Source: JBBQWR01 sp038210495 (GTDB lineage: Bacteria; Planctomycetota; Planctomycetia; Pirellulales; DATAWG01). Taken from it: a stretch of 64,000 bases of DNA. This document shows, one piece after another, positions 34,058 to 42,817 of the stretch (positions are counted from its first letter, which is position 1; the number at the start of each line of letters is the position of its first letter). The notes beneath the pieces were generated by a model. The model was given only the letters and a program-made list of their open reading frames with translations. It was not told where the DNA came from and did no database searches. The stretch is taken from positions 1 through 64,000 of the forward strand of contig JBBQWR010000017.1 in NCBI GenBank assembly GCA_038210495.1. Reading direction: 5' to 3'. The position numbers and the translations under genes were made by a program.

Positions 34058-34101
34058 CGCGAGCGATTCGCGTCACTTTAGACGCCACGCACCGGGTGCC
34101 C

Positions 34102-34128
34102 GGGGCTGAAGGCGTCCTCGCCGAAGCC
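34102..34128. repeat. Short dispersed repeat (partner at 19562-19588)
   Basis: A 27-base segment beginning ggggctgaaggcgtcctcgc is the reverse complement of 19562-19588 with one mismatch. It lies between the SMC-like gene and the HtrA-type protease gene, inside a 168-bp gap. Confidence 0.5.
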
Positions 34129-34225
34129 CCGGAGCGACAGAGTTTCTTCCTTGTGGCCGTCGGACTCACGAATCATAATCGCGGCGCGTTTCATTCGCCC
34201 AAGCGACGCTCCGAAAGGCCCCCCG

Positions 34226-35266
34226 ATGCATCTCGTTTCGCGAACGGCACTCTGGTGCTTTCCGCTCGCCGTTGCTCTGATGGCCGGTTCGGCGCGAGCC
34301 CAAAGCAAAGTCGATAATTCCGTCGCCACGAAGGTCTACCAACGGGCAAAAGCTGCCGGCGTCGAGGTGCTCGTCGAAGGTCATCTCAGCGGGTCCGGCT
34401 GGTTTGCCGACAAAAGCGGGCTGGTGATGACGGCCGCCCATGTCATCGAAAAGCCAGGCCGGCGACTCGAGATCAATTCGCCATCGCTAAACCGATTGCC
34501 AGCCAAGGTGATCGCCGTCGACCTGGGGCACGATCTGGCGCTTTTAAAGGTCGAGCTCAATCAGCGCGAGGCGCCGGCGTTGAACTTTGCCCAGCGAATG
34601 CCGGCCCCGGGCACGGAGGTCTATTGCTTCGGCGCTCCGCTCTATCGGCACGGCGTTTTGCTCGACGGCAAAGTCGCTTGCGAGTCGCCGGCGTTCGAAT
34701 ACTACGAAGAGCATTATGTTGAGACGCTCTTGTTCGCGGCCACGATTCCCAGCGGTATGTCCGGCGGGCCGTGGCTAAACAGCGACGGAGAAGTGCTCGG
34801 CGTCCAATCCGGCGTGATGTCGCAGGGGGGCGTGCCGGTCGGCATCGCGTTCGTCGCCCCACTCGCCGCCACCCAGTCCCTTTTCGAGCATCGTCAAACG
34901 GCAGCAACTCCGACAATGGGCGCCGCGGTCGAAGAACTCTGGCAACAAGACGGCAAAGCTTTGGGCCGATTCCCGCCGCAGACCGATGGACTGGTGCTCA
35001 GCCGGCTGCAGGACGATGGCCCAGCCGCTCGCGGAGGACTGAAAAAAGATGACCTGATCATCTCGGCCGACGGCAAACCGGTGCGCCTCATCATCGATGT
35101 CCAGCGCGCGATCATCGCCAAGCGTCCGGGCGATTCGGTGGAACTGGGAATTCTCAATCCCGATGGGGCCGGCGATCATAAGGTGACAGTCAAGCTCGGG
35201 GCCCTTGAGACAGCCTGGCCCAAATCAATGCCTGCCGCAACTGCGGCCGTCACGGGAAATATGTAG
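34226..35266 (+). CDS. Periplasmic trypsin-like serine protease with PDZ domain (HtrA/Deg-type)
   Basis: 346 aa from ATG 34226, followed by a signal peptide (ALWCFPLAVALMAGSARA). Catalytic triad candidates are His in MTAAHVIE, Asp in DLGHDLALLKV and Ser in SGMSGGPW, where the more usual GNSGGP has become GMSGGP. A PDZ domain follows (GLVLSRLQDDGPAARGGLKK DDLIISADGKPV). There is one PDZ rather than the two of DegP, and loop LA looks short, closer to DegS. The role is probably envelope protein quality control or regulated proteolysis. The next gene lies on the opposite strand and ends 22 bp away. Confidence 0.88.
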   Translation: MHLVSRTALWCFPLAVALMAGSARAQSKVDNSVATKVYQRAKAAGVEVLVEGHLSGSGWFADKSGLVMTAAHVIEKPGRRLEINSPSLNRLPAKVIAVDLGHDLALLKVELNQREAPALNFAQRMPAPGTEVYCFGAPLYRHGVLLDGKVACESPAFEYYEEHYVETLLFAATIPSGMSGGPWLNSDGEVLGVQSGVMSQGGVPVGIAFVAPLAATQSLFEHRQTAATPTMGAAVEELWQQDGKALGRFPPQTDGLVLSRLQDDGPAARGGLKKDDLIISADGKPVRLIIDVQRAIIAKRPGDSVELGILNPDGAGDHKVTVKLGALETAWPKSMPAATAAVTGNM

Positions 35267-35287
35267 TAAGTAGGAGGGCCGCGCAAA

Positions 35288-36208
35288 TTACTTCGCGTCG
35301 GCCTTGGGATCGGCCTTCGTGGCGTCGGCGGCGTCCGGCTTGCTAGCATCAGCCGGTTTCTTGGGCGATTTGTCGTCAGCTTTCTTGTCGTCGGGCTTCT
35401 TCTCGTCGGCCGTGTCATCGGTTTTCTTGGAATCGATCTTGCCAGTCGTCTTATCGCCCGCCGCCTTGGTCTTATCCGAAACCGGATGAGTCGCTCCACG
35501 TTTTTTGGGGGCGGTCAGCGGTTGAGATAGTGCGATATTGACTTCGTTGGCGACCACATAGCCTTTGTTGTAGTACCAGCCTTTGACCTCGATCTTGTCC
35601 TGGGGCGAGGCCCAATTGAAATTGGGCACATCGACTTTGATCTTGGCGTCGGCGGCGACGTCGGCCTTGGCCGTGAACGTGCCGCAATTGACGGTGATAT
35701 TGTTTTTCTTCACGGCCGTGATGACACCGGCGATCGCATAGGCGGTCGTTGCATTAGCGGCCTTCTTCGCGCCCGGGTCGTCGAAACCGTTTCCGGTCGG
35801 ATTGGCGCCGACGAGGTTCTTATCGTCGGGAAAGAAAATTTCGAGATCTTTGATTTCGGCTGTGGCTTTGCCCTTCTTGTCGAATTCGCCGCTGAACCGC
35901 ACGTACATTTGCGGCGCCAGAAAATCGGCTTCCGCCGTGCCGACGACGTGGACTTTCGTAAGGTTTTTCGGATCTTTGTCGCGAGTCACGACCATGACGG
36001 CCCAAGTCTCGCCGTTCAATTGGGCCTTAATGCCAGTCGGCGCGGCGGCGTCGAATTCACCCTTGGCGGTGAGCTGTTCTTTTTTCGGCGGCTGGCCCGG
36101 CTGCGTTTTGGGATTTGTATAATTCGGCTGCGACTGAGGCGCCGCGGCGTAAGTCGAACCGGCCAAAACTAATGTCGACGCCAACACGGTCCAGAATCGC
36201 AGAGCCAT
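35288..36208 (-). CDS. Secreted protein with Lys/Asp-rich tail, unknown function
   Basis: 306 aa from ATG 36208, with a signal peptide (RFWTVLASTLVLAGSTYAA). The mature part has a beta-rich core (FDAAAPTGIKAQLNGETWAV, VVGTAEADFLAPQMYVRFSG EFDKKGKATAEIKDLEIFFP). A second segment resembling an OB or NfeD-like sandwich follows (ADVAADAKIKVDVPNFNWAS, DKIEVKGWYYNKGYVVANEV). The last 70 residues are a low-complexity Lys/Asp/Pro run (KPDDKKADDK). No enzyme motif. The tail is probably disordered and may bind cations or other envelope polymers. Family not recognised. Confidence 0.75.
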   Translation of the reverse strand: MALRFWTVLASTLVLAGSTYAAAPQSQPNYTNPKTQPGQPPKKEQLTAKGEFDAAAPTGIKAQLNGETWAVMVVTRDKDPKNLTKVHVVGTAEADFLAPQMYVRFSGEFDKKGKATAEIKDLEIFFPDDKNLVGANPTGNGFDDPGAKKAANATTAYAIAGVITAVKKNNITVNCGTFTAKADVAADAKIKVDVPNFNWASPQDKIEVKGWYYNKGYVVANEVNIALSQPLTAPKKRGATHPVSDKTKAAGDKTTGKIDSKKTDDTADEKKPDDKKADDKSPKKPADASKPDAADATKADPKADAK

Positions 36209-36727
36209 GGGAAAAACCTCGTTGCTTTGTCCAGCAGTGGAACGGATGGGGCGCCGGGAGACACGACCCGGCCTAGCCGACGTTCGTCGATCGCTCGGCC
36301 GTAACGCCACTTTAGCATATCGATTTCCAGAGGGGGTTGCCACACTTTTCCAAAATTTCGTTGCCAGCGATCGAGCGACTGGAGTCAGAGTGCCAGCCTC
36401 AACCCCAATAGGAAATGTCGATTCTCGATTCTCGGACGCTGACCGGGGCTCGGAGACAAATTGTGTCTCGCCAGTGTCTCAAGCCGCGCCTCACGAGAGA
36501 CATTCCACGGGCCACGTCCGCTGTGGTAGATACGTTCAATCGAAGAATCTCACGCCAGTGACTCTCGCTGAACGGCTCGAAACATCCCATGCAGGAAATG
36601 TGTATGTGAAGAAGATGAGGGCGCGACTTTTGCTAAGCCAAAGGCACGCTTGAATTATTCTCAAGCCTCCGTGCGTCGTTTCGCAGGCAAGGCGACCGAC
36701 GATTTTTTTTAGAGAAGGAGATTCGCG
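36209..36727. promoter_or_regulatory. Long intergenic leader with strong ribosome-binding site
   Basis: A 519-bp gap between divergent genes. The right end carries agaaggag (36713-36720) seven bases before ATG 36728, the strongest Shine-Dalgarno in the window, directly after a run of eight T. No protein-like ORF and no recognised RNA gene; promoters for both flanking genes must lie here, but no clean consensus pair was found. Confidence 0.55.
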
Positions 36728-37714
36728 ATGAATGAGAACAGAGTCAGAGTTGGAGCGCGATCAAAGACGCGAAGAGGTTTCTTCGAGACGCTCGAATCGC
36801 GTAAAATGTTGTCGCATTCGCCCGGATTTGGCGGTCGTATCCCGCCGCTTCCCCCCAATCCGACCCCAGTCGATCAAGCGATCTTCGCGACGGTCACTGC
36901 GGATTCAGTCACCGTCCAGGCGAATAGAACGGCTGTCCACAACGACGCTGAGTCCGTCGAGGCTGCGTTTCACGCCGCGCTGAGCACCGCGCCAGTCACG
37001 ACCGCCAAAGCGGCTCTCACGGCCGCGATCGCCACGGCGCAACCGTTGATCCAGGCCGATTTCTCCGCGATCTGGGCGGGCAGGATCGCCGTCCATAACG
37101 CCTACGAGGCAGTCGAGGCTGCGGAGCGTGCTGCAATGACCACCGCGCCGGTCACGACCGCTCAAGCGACACTCCAGGCTGCGATCGCCACGGCCCAACC
37201 GTTGATTCAAGCCGATCGTGCTGCTATCCATGCCGTGTATCAAAACGACGGACCGGCGGTGGAATCTGCCGAACATCAGTTGCGAGTGGACACGCGCAGT
37301 GGAGCAGTCGCGACCGTAATCGCGGCGGATCAAGCCGCCTTGACTGCGGCTCAGACCACGCTCTCCACCGACTTGGCCGCCCCCAAAGCCCAGTTGGCGA
37401 CGGACCTCGCGCCGGTCCAAGCAGCCCAGGCGGCCGTGAAAGCCGCCATCAATGCCGATCCGGGCGTTGTCGCGGCCCAGGCGTCCCTAGCGACCGCTCA
37501 GGCCACGCTAACCGCAGCCAAAGCCCAGTTGGTGACGGACCTAGCTCCGGTCCAAGCAGCCGAAGCGGCCGTGAAGGCCGCCATCAACGCCGACCCGGGC
37601 GTTGTCGCAGCCCAGGCGACCCTTGCGATCGATCAGGCCGCCCTGACCGTGGCCCAAACCCAGTTTCAAACTGACTTGGCGACTTACCTCGCCGACCTGA
37701 AGGCCGGAGTCTAA
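36728..37714 (+). CDS. LEPR-XLL Ala-rich helical repeat protein
   Basis: 328 aa. The N-terminus RGFFETLESRKMLS is a clear LEPR-XLL-like motif (FETLExRxxLS), which marks planctomycete exported proteins. The rest is a repetitive Ala/Gln/Thr helical region. One unit, KAAINADPGVVAAQASLATA, appears twice nearly unchanged, as do APVTTAKAALTAAIATAQPL variants, both at protein and DNA level. No Cys and few aromatics. It has a strong ribosome-binding site and a strong terminator, so it is likely an abundant single-gene transcript. Probably a surface or matrix protein; function unknown. Confidence 0.8.
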   Translation: MNENRVRVGARSKTRRGFFETLESRKMLSHSPGFGGRIPPLPPNPTPVDQAIFATVTADSVTVQANRTAVHNDAESVEAAFHAALSTAPVTTAKAALTAAIATAQPLIQADFSAIWAGRIAVHNAYEAVEAAERAAMTTAPVTTAQATLQAAIATAQPLIQADRAAIHAVYQNDGPAVESAEHQLRVDTRSGAVATVIAADQAALTAAQTTLSTDLAAPKAQLATDLAPVQAAQAAVKAAINADPGVVAAQASLATAQATLTAAKAQLVTDLAPVQAAEAAVKAAINADPGVVAAQATLAIDQAALTVAQTQFQTDLATYLADLKAGV

Positions 37715-37737
37715 TCGGCCGCAGCATTGGAAATTAA

Positions 37738-37775
37738 AGGGGGGCCCTGAATTCACGGGGCCCTCCTTTTTTTTT
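37738..37775 (+). terminator. Rho-independent terminator after the LEPR-XLL gene
   Basis: A 10-bp GC-rich stem (aggggggccc / gggccctcct, one G-U pair) with loop 37748-37757 is followed by nine T (37767-37775). It starts 23 bp after the stop codon. Confidence 0.93.
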
Positions 37776-38053
37776 GCTCCGGAGAAGTGTTCGTCTTCCC
37801 CCCTCGTTCATCGCATTGAAGCAAGCGTCCCGCGGAGTTCCTTTGGGTTCGCGCGCCTGTTGTGAAACCGGTAGCGAACCGGTTTGGTCAGACACTAACC
37901 GCCCGCCGCTCGCCTCTGCGCTCCTTGACATCCATATATGCTGGCAGTACAAGAGACTCGCGTTCGCAGAGCGATGCCGCGCGCAGTCATTTCGCGGCGA
38001 AGACCCATCCAACCGTTGGCTAGCCGACCCTCTGTCGTCCCGCGTGCATTCCC

Positions 38054-39301
38054 ATGGCCAAGGTGAAATCATCGGACAAAAGCCCTCCTGACCGCAGTTC
38101 GTCTACAGACCGCCCCGCGAACGAACGCGGCGCGAACGAAAAGCTGGCGGGCGAAAAAAACGGCGAAACGTCCGCTGAAAAGTCCACAATTAAGCTCGAT
38201 AAATCAATCGACAAATCGGCCAAGGCCCTCGCCAAACCGACCATCGCCGGTCTGAGGGTCAAGATCGATCACGTCGACCGGCAACTCGTCACGCTCATCA
38301 ACCAGCGGGCGAAGCTGGCTCATCGCATCGGCTTGATCAAGGAGACATCGGGACACGAAGCGTACGATCCGGCTCGCGAAGAAGAAGTGCTCAATCGGGT
38401 CGCGACGCTCAACAAAGGGCCGCTGCCCGATTGCAATCTGCGGGCCGTGTTTCGCGAGCTCATCAGCGGATCCCGGGCGCTCGAGAAGAAACTGCGCGTC
38501 GCCTATTTGGGTCCTGTCTACAGCTACACGCATTTGGCCGCGATCCACCGCTTTGGCCAGGCCGTGGAACTCATTCCGGTCGGCAGCATTGCCGCCGTGT
38601 TCGAGGAAATCAACCGCGGCCACGCCCACTATGGTTTGGCGCCGATCGAGAATTCGACCGATGGCCGAATCACCGACACGCTCGACATGTTCACGCGCCT
38701 GCCCGCCAAGATTTGTGGGGAGGTGCAGTTGCACATCCACCACCATCTACTCGGCCGGTGCAGTCGGAGCGAGATCCAAGAAGTTTACAGCAAACCGCAG
38801 GCGCTCTCTCAGTGTCGCAACTGGCTAGCCAAGCATCTGCCGACCGCGCGCACCGTGGAGGTCACGAGCACATCGACCGCCGCGCAGCTAGCTCAAGACA
38901 AACCCGGCGCCGCGGCGATCGCCAGCGTTCAAGCGGGCGTGCATTTCGGCCTGAACGTGCTGGCCGAGAACATCGAAGATCAAGTCGGAAATCTGACTCG
39001 GTTCGCGATCATCGGCAATCATTCCGCCGATCGCACGGGCAACGACAAGTCGGCCCTGATGTTCGAGATCGCCCATCGGCCAGGTGAGTTGGCCAAGGCC
39101 TTGGCGATCTTCGAGCGGGCGCGAATCAATCTCACCTGGATCGAGTCGTTTCCGAAACCCGAAGGGGGCTATCTGTTCTTCATCGAAACCGAAGGGCATC
39201 AGCAAGAACCGCGATTGCGCAAGGCGATCGAACTGCTCGACCGCCGCTGCGTGCGACTGGTGGTCCTCGGTTCGTATGCCAAGACGACGCCGGTCGACTA
39301 A
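38054..39301 (+). CDS. pheA: Bifunctional chorismate mutase/prephenate dehydratase
   Basis: 415 aa. It converts chorismate to prephenate and then to phenylpyruvate in phenylalanine synthesis. A ~60-residue Lys/Ser/Glu-rich N-terminal extension is unusual and probably disordered. Then come a chorismate mutase AroQ-type domain (about 65-150, LRVKIDHVDRQLVTLINQRA KLAHRIGLIK), a prephenate dehydratase domain (RVAYLGPVYSYTHLAA ... APIENSTDGRITDTLD ... the catalytic-site TRF in NLTRFAIIG), and a C-terminal ACT domain with IESFPKP, where the ESRP phenylalanine-binding motif reads ESFP. Feedback inhibition by phenylalanine is expected but the motif is altered. The gene is isolated from other aromatic genes. 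Confidence 0.95.
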   Translation: MAKVKSSDKSPPDRSSSTDRPANERGANEKLAGEKNGETSAEKSTIKLDKSIDKSAKALAKPTIAGLRVKIDHVDRQLVTLINQRAKLAHRIGLIKETSGHEAYDPAREEEVLNRVATLNKGPLPDCNLRAVFRELISGSRALEKKLRVAYLGPVYSYTHLAAIHRFGQAVELIPVGSIAAVFEEINRGHAHYGLAPIENSTDGRITDTLDMFTRLPAKICGEVQLHIHHHLLGRCSRSEIQEVYSKPQALSQCRNWLAKHLPTARTVEVTSTSTAAQLAQDKPGAAAIASVQAGVHFGLNVLAENIEDQVGNLTRFAIIGNHSADRTGNDKSALMFEIAHRPGELAKALAIFERARINLTWIESFPKPEGGYLFFIETEGHQQEPRLRKAIELLDRRCVRLVVLGSYAKTTPVD

Positions 39302-39309
39302 CCGGCGAG

Positions 39310-39331
39310 CAGGGCGGGGTAAGCCCCCCTG
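39310..39331 (+). terminator. GC-rich hairpin after pheA
   Basis: cagggcggggtaagcccccctg folds on a taag loop just after the pheA stop. No T-tract follows, so it may be a dispersed hairpin or a factor-dependent terminator rather than an intrinsic one. Confidence 0.4.
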
Positions 39332-39416
39332 TCCTGGTATCTGAAAGTTCTGGGCTATTTCTGGTGGAAAATCACCACGATCAAATGCGGGAAAAAAATT
39401 TCGCTATCTGAGTGGC

Positions 39417-39708
39417 TCAATCGATCTCGGTTCGGTAGCTAACCATCCAGAGTTCGAATTGCTTTAAACGCGATTTCCAACCGGCCTTGAGGGTCTTCAT
39501 CCATTTTCGATTGCCGACCGTGTCCAGCATATCGACGATGATTTTCACCAGATTGTCTCGGTAAGCGATGCCGCCGTGGCGCCACTGCCCTTCGACCTTT
39601 TGGGGTCTCGTAACTTGCGGCCCCGAAATGGCCCACCACGCCGAGAACGGCTTCCGCGAGCCACTCGGGCAACTCCCGTCCGTCATTGAACTGGAGCGGG
39701 AGCGTCAC
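39417..39708 (-). pseudogene. Small conserved planctomycete protein interrupted by a frameshift
   Basis: A GTG at 39708 opens LPLQFNDGRELPEWLAEAVL followed by GVVGHFGAASYETPK. At the run ccccaaaa (minus strand, near 39600-39607) the matching continuation switches to another frame: QKVEGQWRHGGIAYRDNLVK, IIVDMLDTVGNRKWMKTLKA, ending WMVSYRTEID. Joined, these make a protein of about 97 aa in the style of a planctomycete small-protein family (SYET... GxW.H.G..YRD.L..I.VD). The shift is +1, so a simple -1 slippery site does not explain it: mutation or sequencing error is likelier. It lies 25 bp downstream of the 57-aa gene. Confidence 0.6.
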
Positions 39709-39733
39709 CTCGTAACGCCGCCACTTGCTGCTC

Positions 39734-39907
39734 TTAGCTGGCCTTGCCCTTGACGGCGAACGGGATGTTTTGCTCCGCGAGCGCTTCGAGCGCCGCTTCG
39801 GGAACGAGGTGCTCGCCGGATCGCGTCACGCGCCCCGAGAAACGCCCCAACAAGTACGCCAAGGCTCGCTTTTCCGTAATTCGATCCGGAAAGGTAATCG
39901 TAATCAT
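39734..39907 (-). CDS. 57-aa conserved small protein
   Basis: ATG 39907 gives MITITFPDRITEKRALAYLL then GRFSGRVTRSGEHLVPEAAL and EALAEQNIPFAVKGKAS. It has the look of a compact alpha/beta protein with no signal peptide or Cys. I recall similar short proteins in planctomycetes ('ITFPD... RFSG... VPEAAL... GIxFxVKG') encoded just before a protein like the frameshifted neighbour, so the two probably form a functional pair. The pairing and any toxin-antitoxin role are inference. Confidence 0.6.
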   Translation of the reverse strand: MITITFPDRITEKRALAYLLGRFSGRVTRSGEHLVPEAALEALAEQNIPFAVKGKAS

Positions 39908-39941
39908 GTCGCACGACCCTCTAAGCGGTCTTTGTCGCAAT

Positions 39942-41444
39942 TTACTGCTGCATTACTCGCACATTGCTAAAGGCGACGGTCGCATCGGCGCCGGCGCCGA
40001 GCGCGGCAAAGTTTTTCGCAGGGGCTTGCCAAAATGCAGACAAGGTCGAGAAGGGACCTTGATATTTCGTAAACTCTTTGCCGTTGAGTTCGATGGTGAC
40101 GGCCACCTTCTCAAGCTCACGTTTGACGCTGACATGCAATTTGTATTTGCGATTGTTTTCGAGCGTTCCCGGACGGACGGTCGTCGTATTGTTGTCAGGA
40201 TACTTATCGTCAATCATCCCGATGCCGCTAGCGGCGCCTCCCCACCCGCTTAACAGGAGGTCGCAGTGTCGGGTCCCGACAGGGATTGCCACCACGACGT
40301 CGCCGGCGCCGGCCAGCCGAACAAATTCGACTTCAAGCTGATAGTTCTCCGACAGTTTGATAGGTAAGGTGATTTGCGATTGAAAAGCATTCTTGATCGT
40401 GATCCCGTCCTTGGTCATCTGCCAATCGCCCTTAATCGCGTGCTTCGCGGGATCAATCCTATAGGTCACGTCGATCCAGACGGGCGGATCGTTGTCCGCA
40501 ATCCGCTTGGCGACTTTGTCTTTGGCCAGCCCCGTCAGGTTCGGCGAGGCCAGGCGATACCAATAGACGGCCCGCAGTTGAAGCTGTTTTTTCGCCGAAC
40601 CCTTTTGCGCTTCGGCCGCGCCCAGCCAGCGATCGGCCAGCTTGACTTGGTCGTCAGTCGAGGTGACGCCTTTGATTTCCGTCTCGGCCAGTGGATTCAG
40701 CGCCGGATCGCCGCTCAGCACGAGCATCGGCAATCCTTTTTTCCAATTGTCTTCGGCAAAGCAGTAATACTTGCCGACCGTGAGGTTGGCTGCTGGATCG
40801 GATGGGCTCTTATCGAGAATATCCAGGCCGGCTTTGGCTTCTTCGAACGCCTTCGCCAGTTCGTCCACCCGGGCCTTATGCTCCGTGAGTTGCTTCAACA
40901 AGGCGGCATCGTTGCTCTTGTGTGCTTCGCTCACAGCGAGATCGGCGACCTGTTTGGCAACTAGGTAGTTTCCCTGAAGCGCGGCGGATTCAGAAACTTC
41001 GACGGCCTTCTGCGAAACCGCCCGATGATGGTCCGGCAACGATGCCGAGCGAGCAACTTTCGCCAAGGTATCGGCCTTCATCTCCAAGGCATCGACGACA
41101 AAAAGCCTTTCCAATTCGTTGATCGCTTCGAAGGCGGTCAAAGCGTCGGGAACCTGGAGGGCAAGCTCCTTCGACATTCGCAGCAGCACGAATTGCCCCG
41201 GTTTGTCGCTGGCCGACTCGCGGGCCTTTTGCAGCAACTTTTTGGCAAGCGCTTGCTTTTGGGCCGGCGTCTTGGCGGCGGCCCACTCCGCGGCGTAGAC
41301 CTCTTTGACGAGCCTGCTTGCCTCCGCCTCGACGCCGGCCTCCGGCGCGGGGATTTTTGCCCGACTGTCGGCGGCAAACAGCATACTGGCCGCCGAAAGA
41401 GTCAGACAGAAACTGACGACGGTGAAACGCAATCGGCCGTGCAT
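39942..41444 (-). CDS. Secreted planctomycete protein with C-terminal jelly-roll domain
   Basis: 500 aa with a signal peptide (RFTVVSFCLTLSAASMLFAA). Residues about 35-300 are an Ala/Lys/Glu helical region made of TPR-like hairpins (LVKEVYAAEWAAAKTPAQKQ, LLRMSKELALQVPDALTAFE, GKYYCFAEDNWKKGLPMLVL). The C-terminal 190 residues are a LamG/concanavalin-like sandwich (ENYQLEVEFVRLAGAGDVVV, KYKLHVSVKRE, VTIELNGKEFTKYQGPFS, AFSNVRVMQQ). This two-part architecture recurs in planctomycetes and is usually annotated as hypothetical. It may bind carbohydrate; no catalytic residues are evident. Confidence 0.8.
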   Translation of the reverse strand: MHGRLRFTVVSFCLTLSAASMLFAADSRAKIPAPEAGVEAEASRLVKEVYAAEWAAAKTPAQKQALAKKLLQKARESASDKPGQFVLLRMSKELALQVPDALTAFEAINELERLFVVDALEMKADTLAKVARSASLPDHHRAVSQKAVEVSESAALQGNYLVAKQVADLAVSEAHKSNDAALLKQLTEHKARVDELAKAFEEAKAGLDILDKSPSDPAANLTVGKYYCFAEDNWKKGLPMLVLSGDPALNPLAETEIKGVTSTDDQVKLADRWLGAAEAQKGSAKKQLQLRAVYWYRLASPNLTGLAKDKVAKRIADNDPPVWIDVTYRIDPAKHAIKGDWQMTKDGITIKNAFQSQITLPIKLSENYQLEVEFVRLAGAGDVVVAIPVGTRHCDLLLSGWGGAASGIGMIDDKYPDNNTTTVRPGTLENNRKYKLHVSVKRELEKVAVTIELNGKEFTKYQGPFSTLSAFWQAPAKNFAALGAGADATVAFSNVRVMQQ

Positions 41445-41728
41445 TGTGGGGCGCCTACTATCTGCGTGTTTAGTGGTCGAGTCGGTGCTAGAGTTTAATT
41501 CTCGGAAAACTGAATATCAATACGGCATCGGGGTGTTATTCGATGATCGCATACTGGATCATCTGCTCAGTTACCCAACGAGGCCGCGAGGTCGCCTTCG
41601 TTCGGATGGCGCGGATCGCCCTATTGACGGGGCTCCCCGGCCTTACTGCCCGATCCAACTTCAATTAGACTAGCCTTTGCCGCATCCAATACCGCTTCGC
41701 CAACGCCCAATTCCTGGACTTTTGCCCT

Positions 41729-42769
41729 GTGATCATCATTTTGAAATCCCACGCCACGGAAGAGCAGATACAGCATGTGATCGAGCGGGTCGAAGCGCTC
41801 GGCCTGCGGACACATCTCAGTCGCGGCGCCTATCGCACGGTGATTGGCGTCATCGGCGATGAGGCCAAGGCCCAGGTCAGCCCGATTCGAGCGATTTCCG
41901 GCGTATCGGAAGTCATTCCGGTGCTGCCGCCATTCAAGTTGGCCAGCATTGAGGCCCAACCGGAGCCGACGATCGTCGACGTGGCGGGGGTCAAAATCGG
42001 CGGCGGATTCTTGGGCATGATCGCCGGCCCTTGTGCCGTCGAGAATCCCGAGCGGATGGACCTCATCGCAGCGTCGATTCGCAAGTCCGGCGCGAACATT
42101 CTCCGCGGCGGCGCGTTTAAGCCTCGCACGAGTCCCTACGCTTATCAAGGCATGGGCGAAGACGGGTTGAAGATTCTTCGCGAGACGGGGCAGAAGCACG
42201 GCCTGCCGATCGTGACCGAGGTGATGGACCCCCGCCGCGTCGAACTCGTGGCCGAGTATGCCGACATGATTCAGATTGGCGCTCGCAACATGCAGAACTT
42301 CGTGCTGCTCACCGAAGTCGGTCAAACCCGCAAACCCGTGCTGCTCAAGCGCGGGATGAGCGCCACAATCCAAGATCTCCTGATGAGCGCCGAATATATT
42401 CTCTCGCAGGGCAATCCGAATGTCGTCTTGTGCGAGCGGGGCGTCAAAAGCTTCGACAGCGCGACTCGCAATTTGTACGATGTCGCCGCCGTGCCCAGCG
42501 TTCGAGCGCTATCGCATTTGCCGATAATCGTCGATCCGAGCCACGCCACGGGGCGGCCCGATTTGATTCCAGCCTGCGCCCTGGCCGGCGTGGCGGCCGG
42601 CGCCGATGGCGTGCATATCGAAGTCCATAATTGCCCGGAGGAAGCGTTGTCCGACGGTCCCCAGGCGCTGCTGCCCGATCAGTATGCCGAGCTGGCCGAG
42701 CAGATTCGCAAGCTGGCGGCATTGCTGAACAAGACCATCTCGCCCGCCCGCGTCCCCGCCGCCGTCTAA
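41729..42769 (+). CDS. aroF: 3-deoxy-7-phosphoheptulonate (DAHP) synthase, type I-beta
   Basis: 346 aa, GTG start at 41729. It condenses phosphoenolpyruvate and erythrose 4-phosphate as the first shikimate step. The N-terminal ~75 residues form the ferredoxin-like regulatory domain of this subclass (MIIILKSHATEEQIQHVIER). The barrel shows IAGPCAVEN, GGAFKPRTSPYAYQGMGEDG LKIL, IQIGARNMQNF, VLLKRG, CERGVKSFDS and IIVDPSHATGRPDLI, including the metal and PEP ligands (Cys, His, Glu, Asp). It heads a co-directional run with tpiA 48 bp downstream. Confidence 0.95.
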   Translation: MIIILKSHATEEQIQHVIERVEALGLRTHLSRGAYRTVIGVIGDEAKAQVSPIRAISGVSEVIPVLPPFKLASIEAQPEPTIVDVAGVKIGGGFLGMIAGPCAVENPERMDLIAASIRKSGANILRGGAFKPRTSPYAYQGMGEDGLKILRETGQKHGLPIVTEVMDPRRVELVAEYADMIQIGARNMQNFVLLTEVGQTRKPVLLKRGMSATIQDLLMSAEYILSQGNPNVVLCERGVKSFDSATRNLYDVAAVPSVRALSHLPIIVDPSHATGRPDLIPACALAGVAAGADGVHIEVHNCPEEALSDGPQALLPDQYAELAEQIRKLAALLNKTISPARVPAAV

Positions 42770-42817
42770 CGAAAACGTTCATCGAATCGCTCACGCGGTC
42801 GACAAAGGACCCACTCC

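Noticed and set aside
39590..39615. Programmed -1 frameshift at ccccaaaa
   Set aside because: The continuation lies in the +1 frame, so the classic X XXY YYZ -1 mechanism does not fit.
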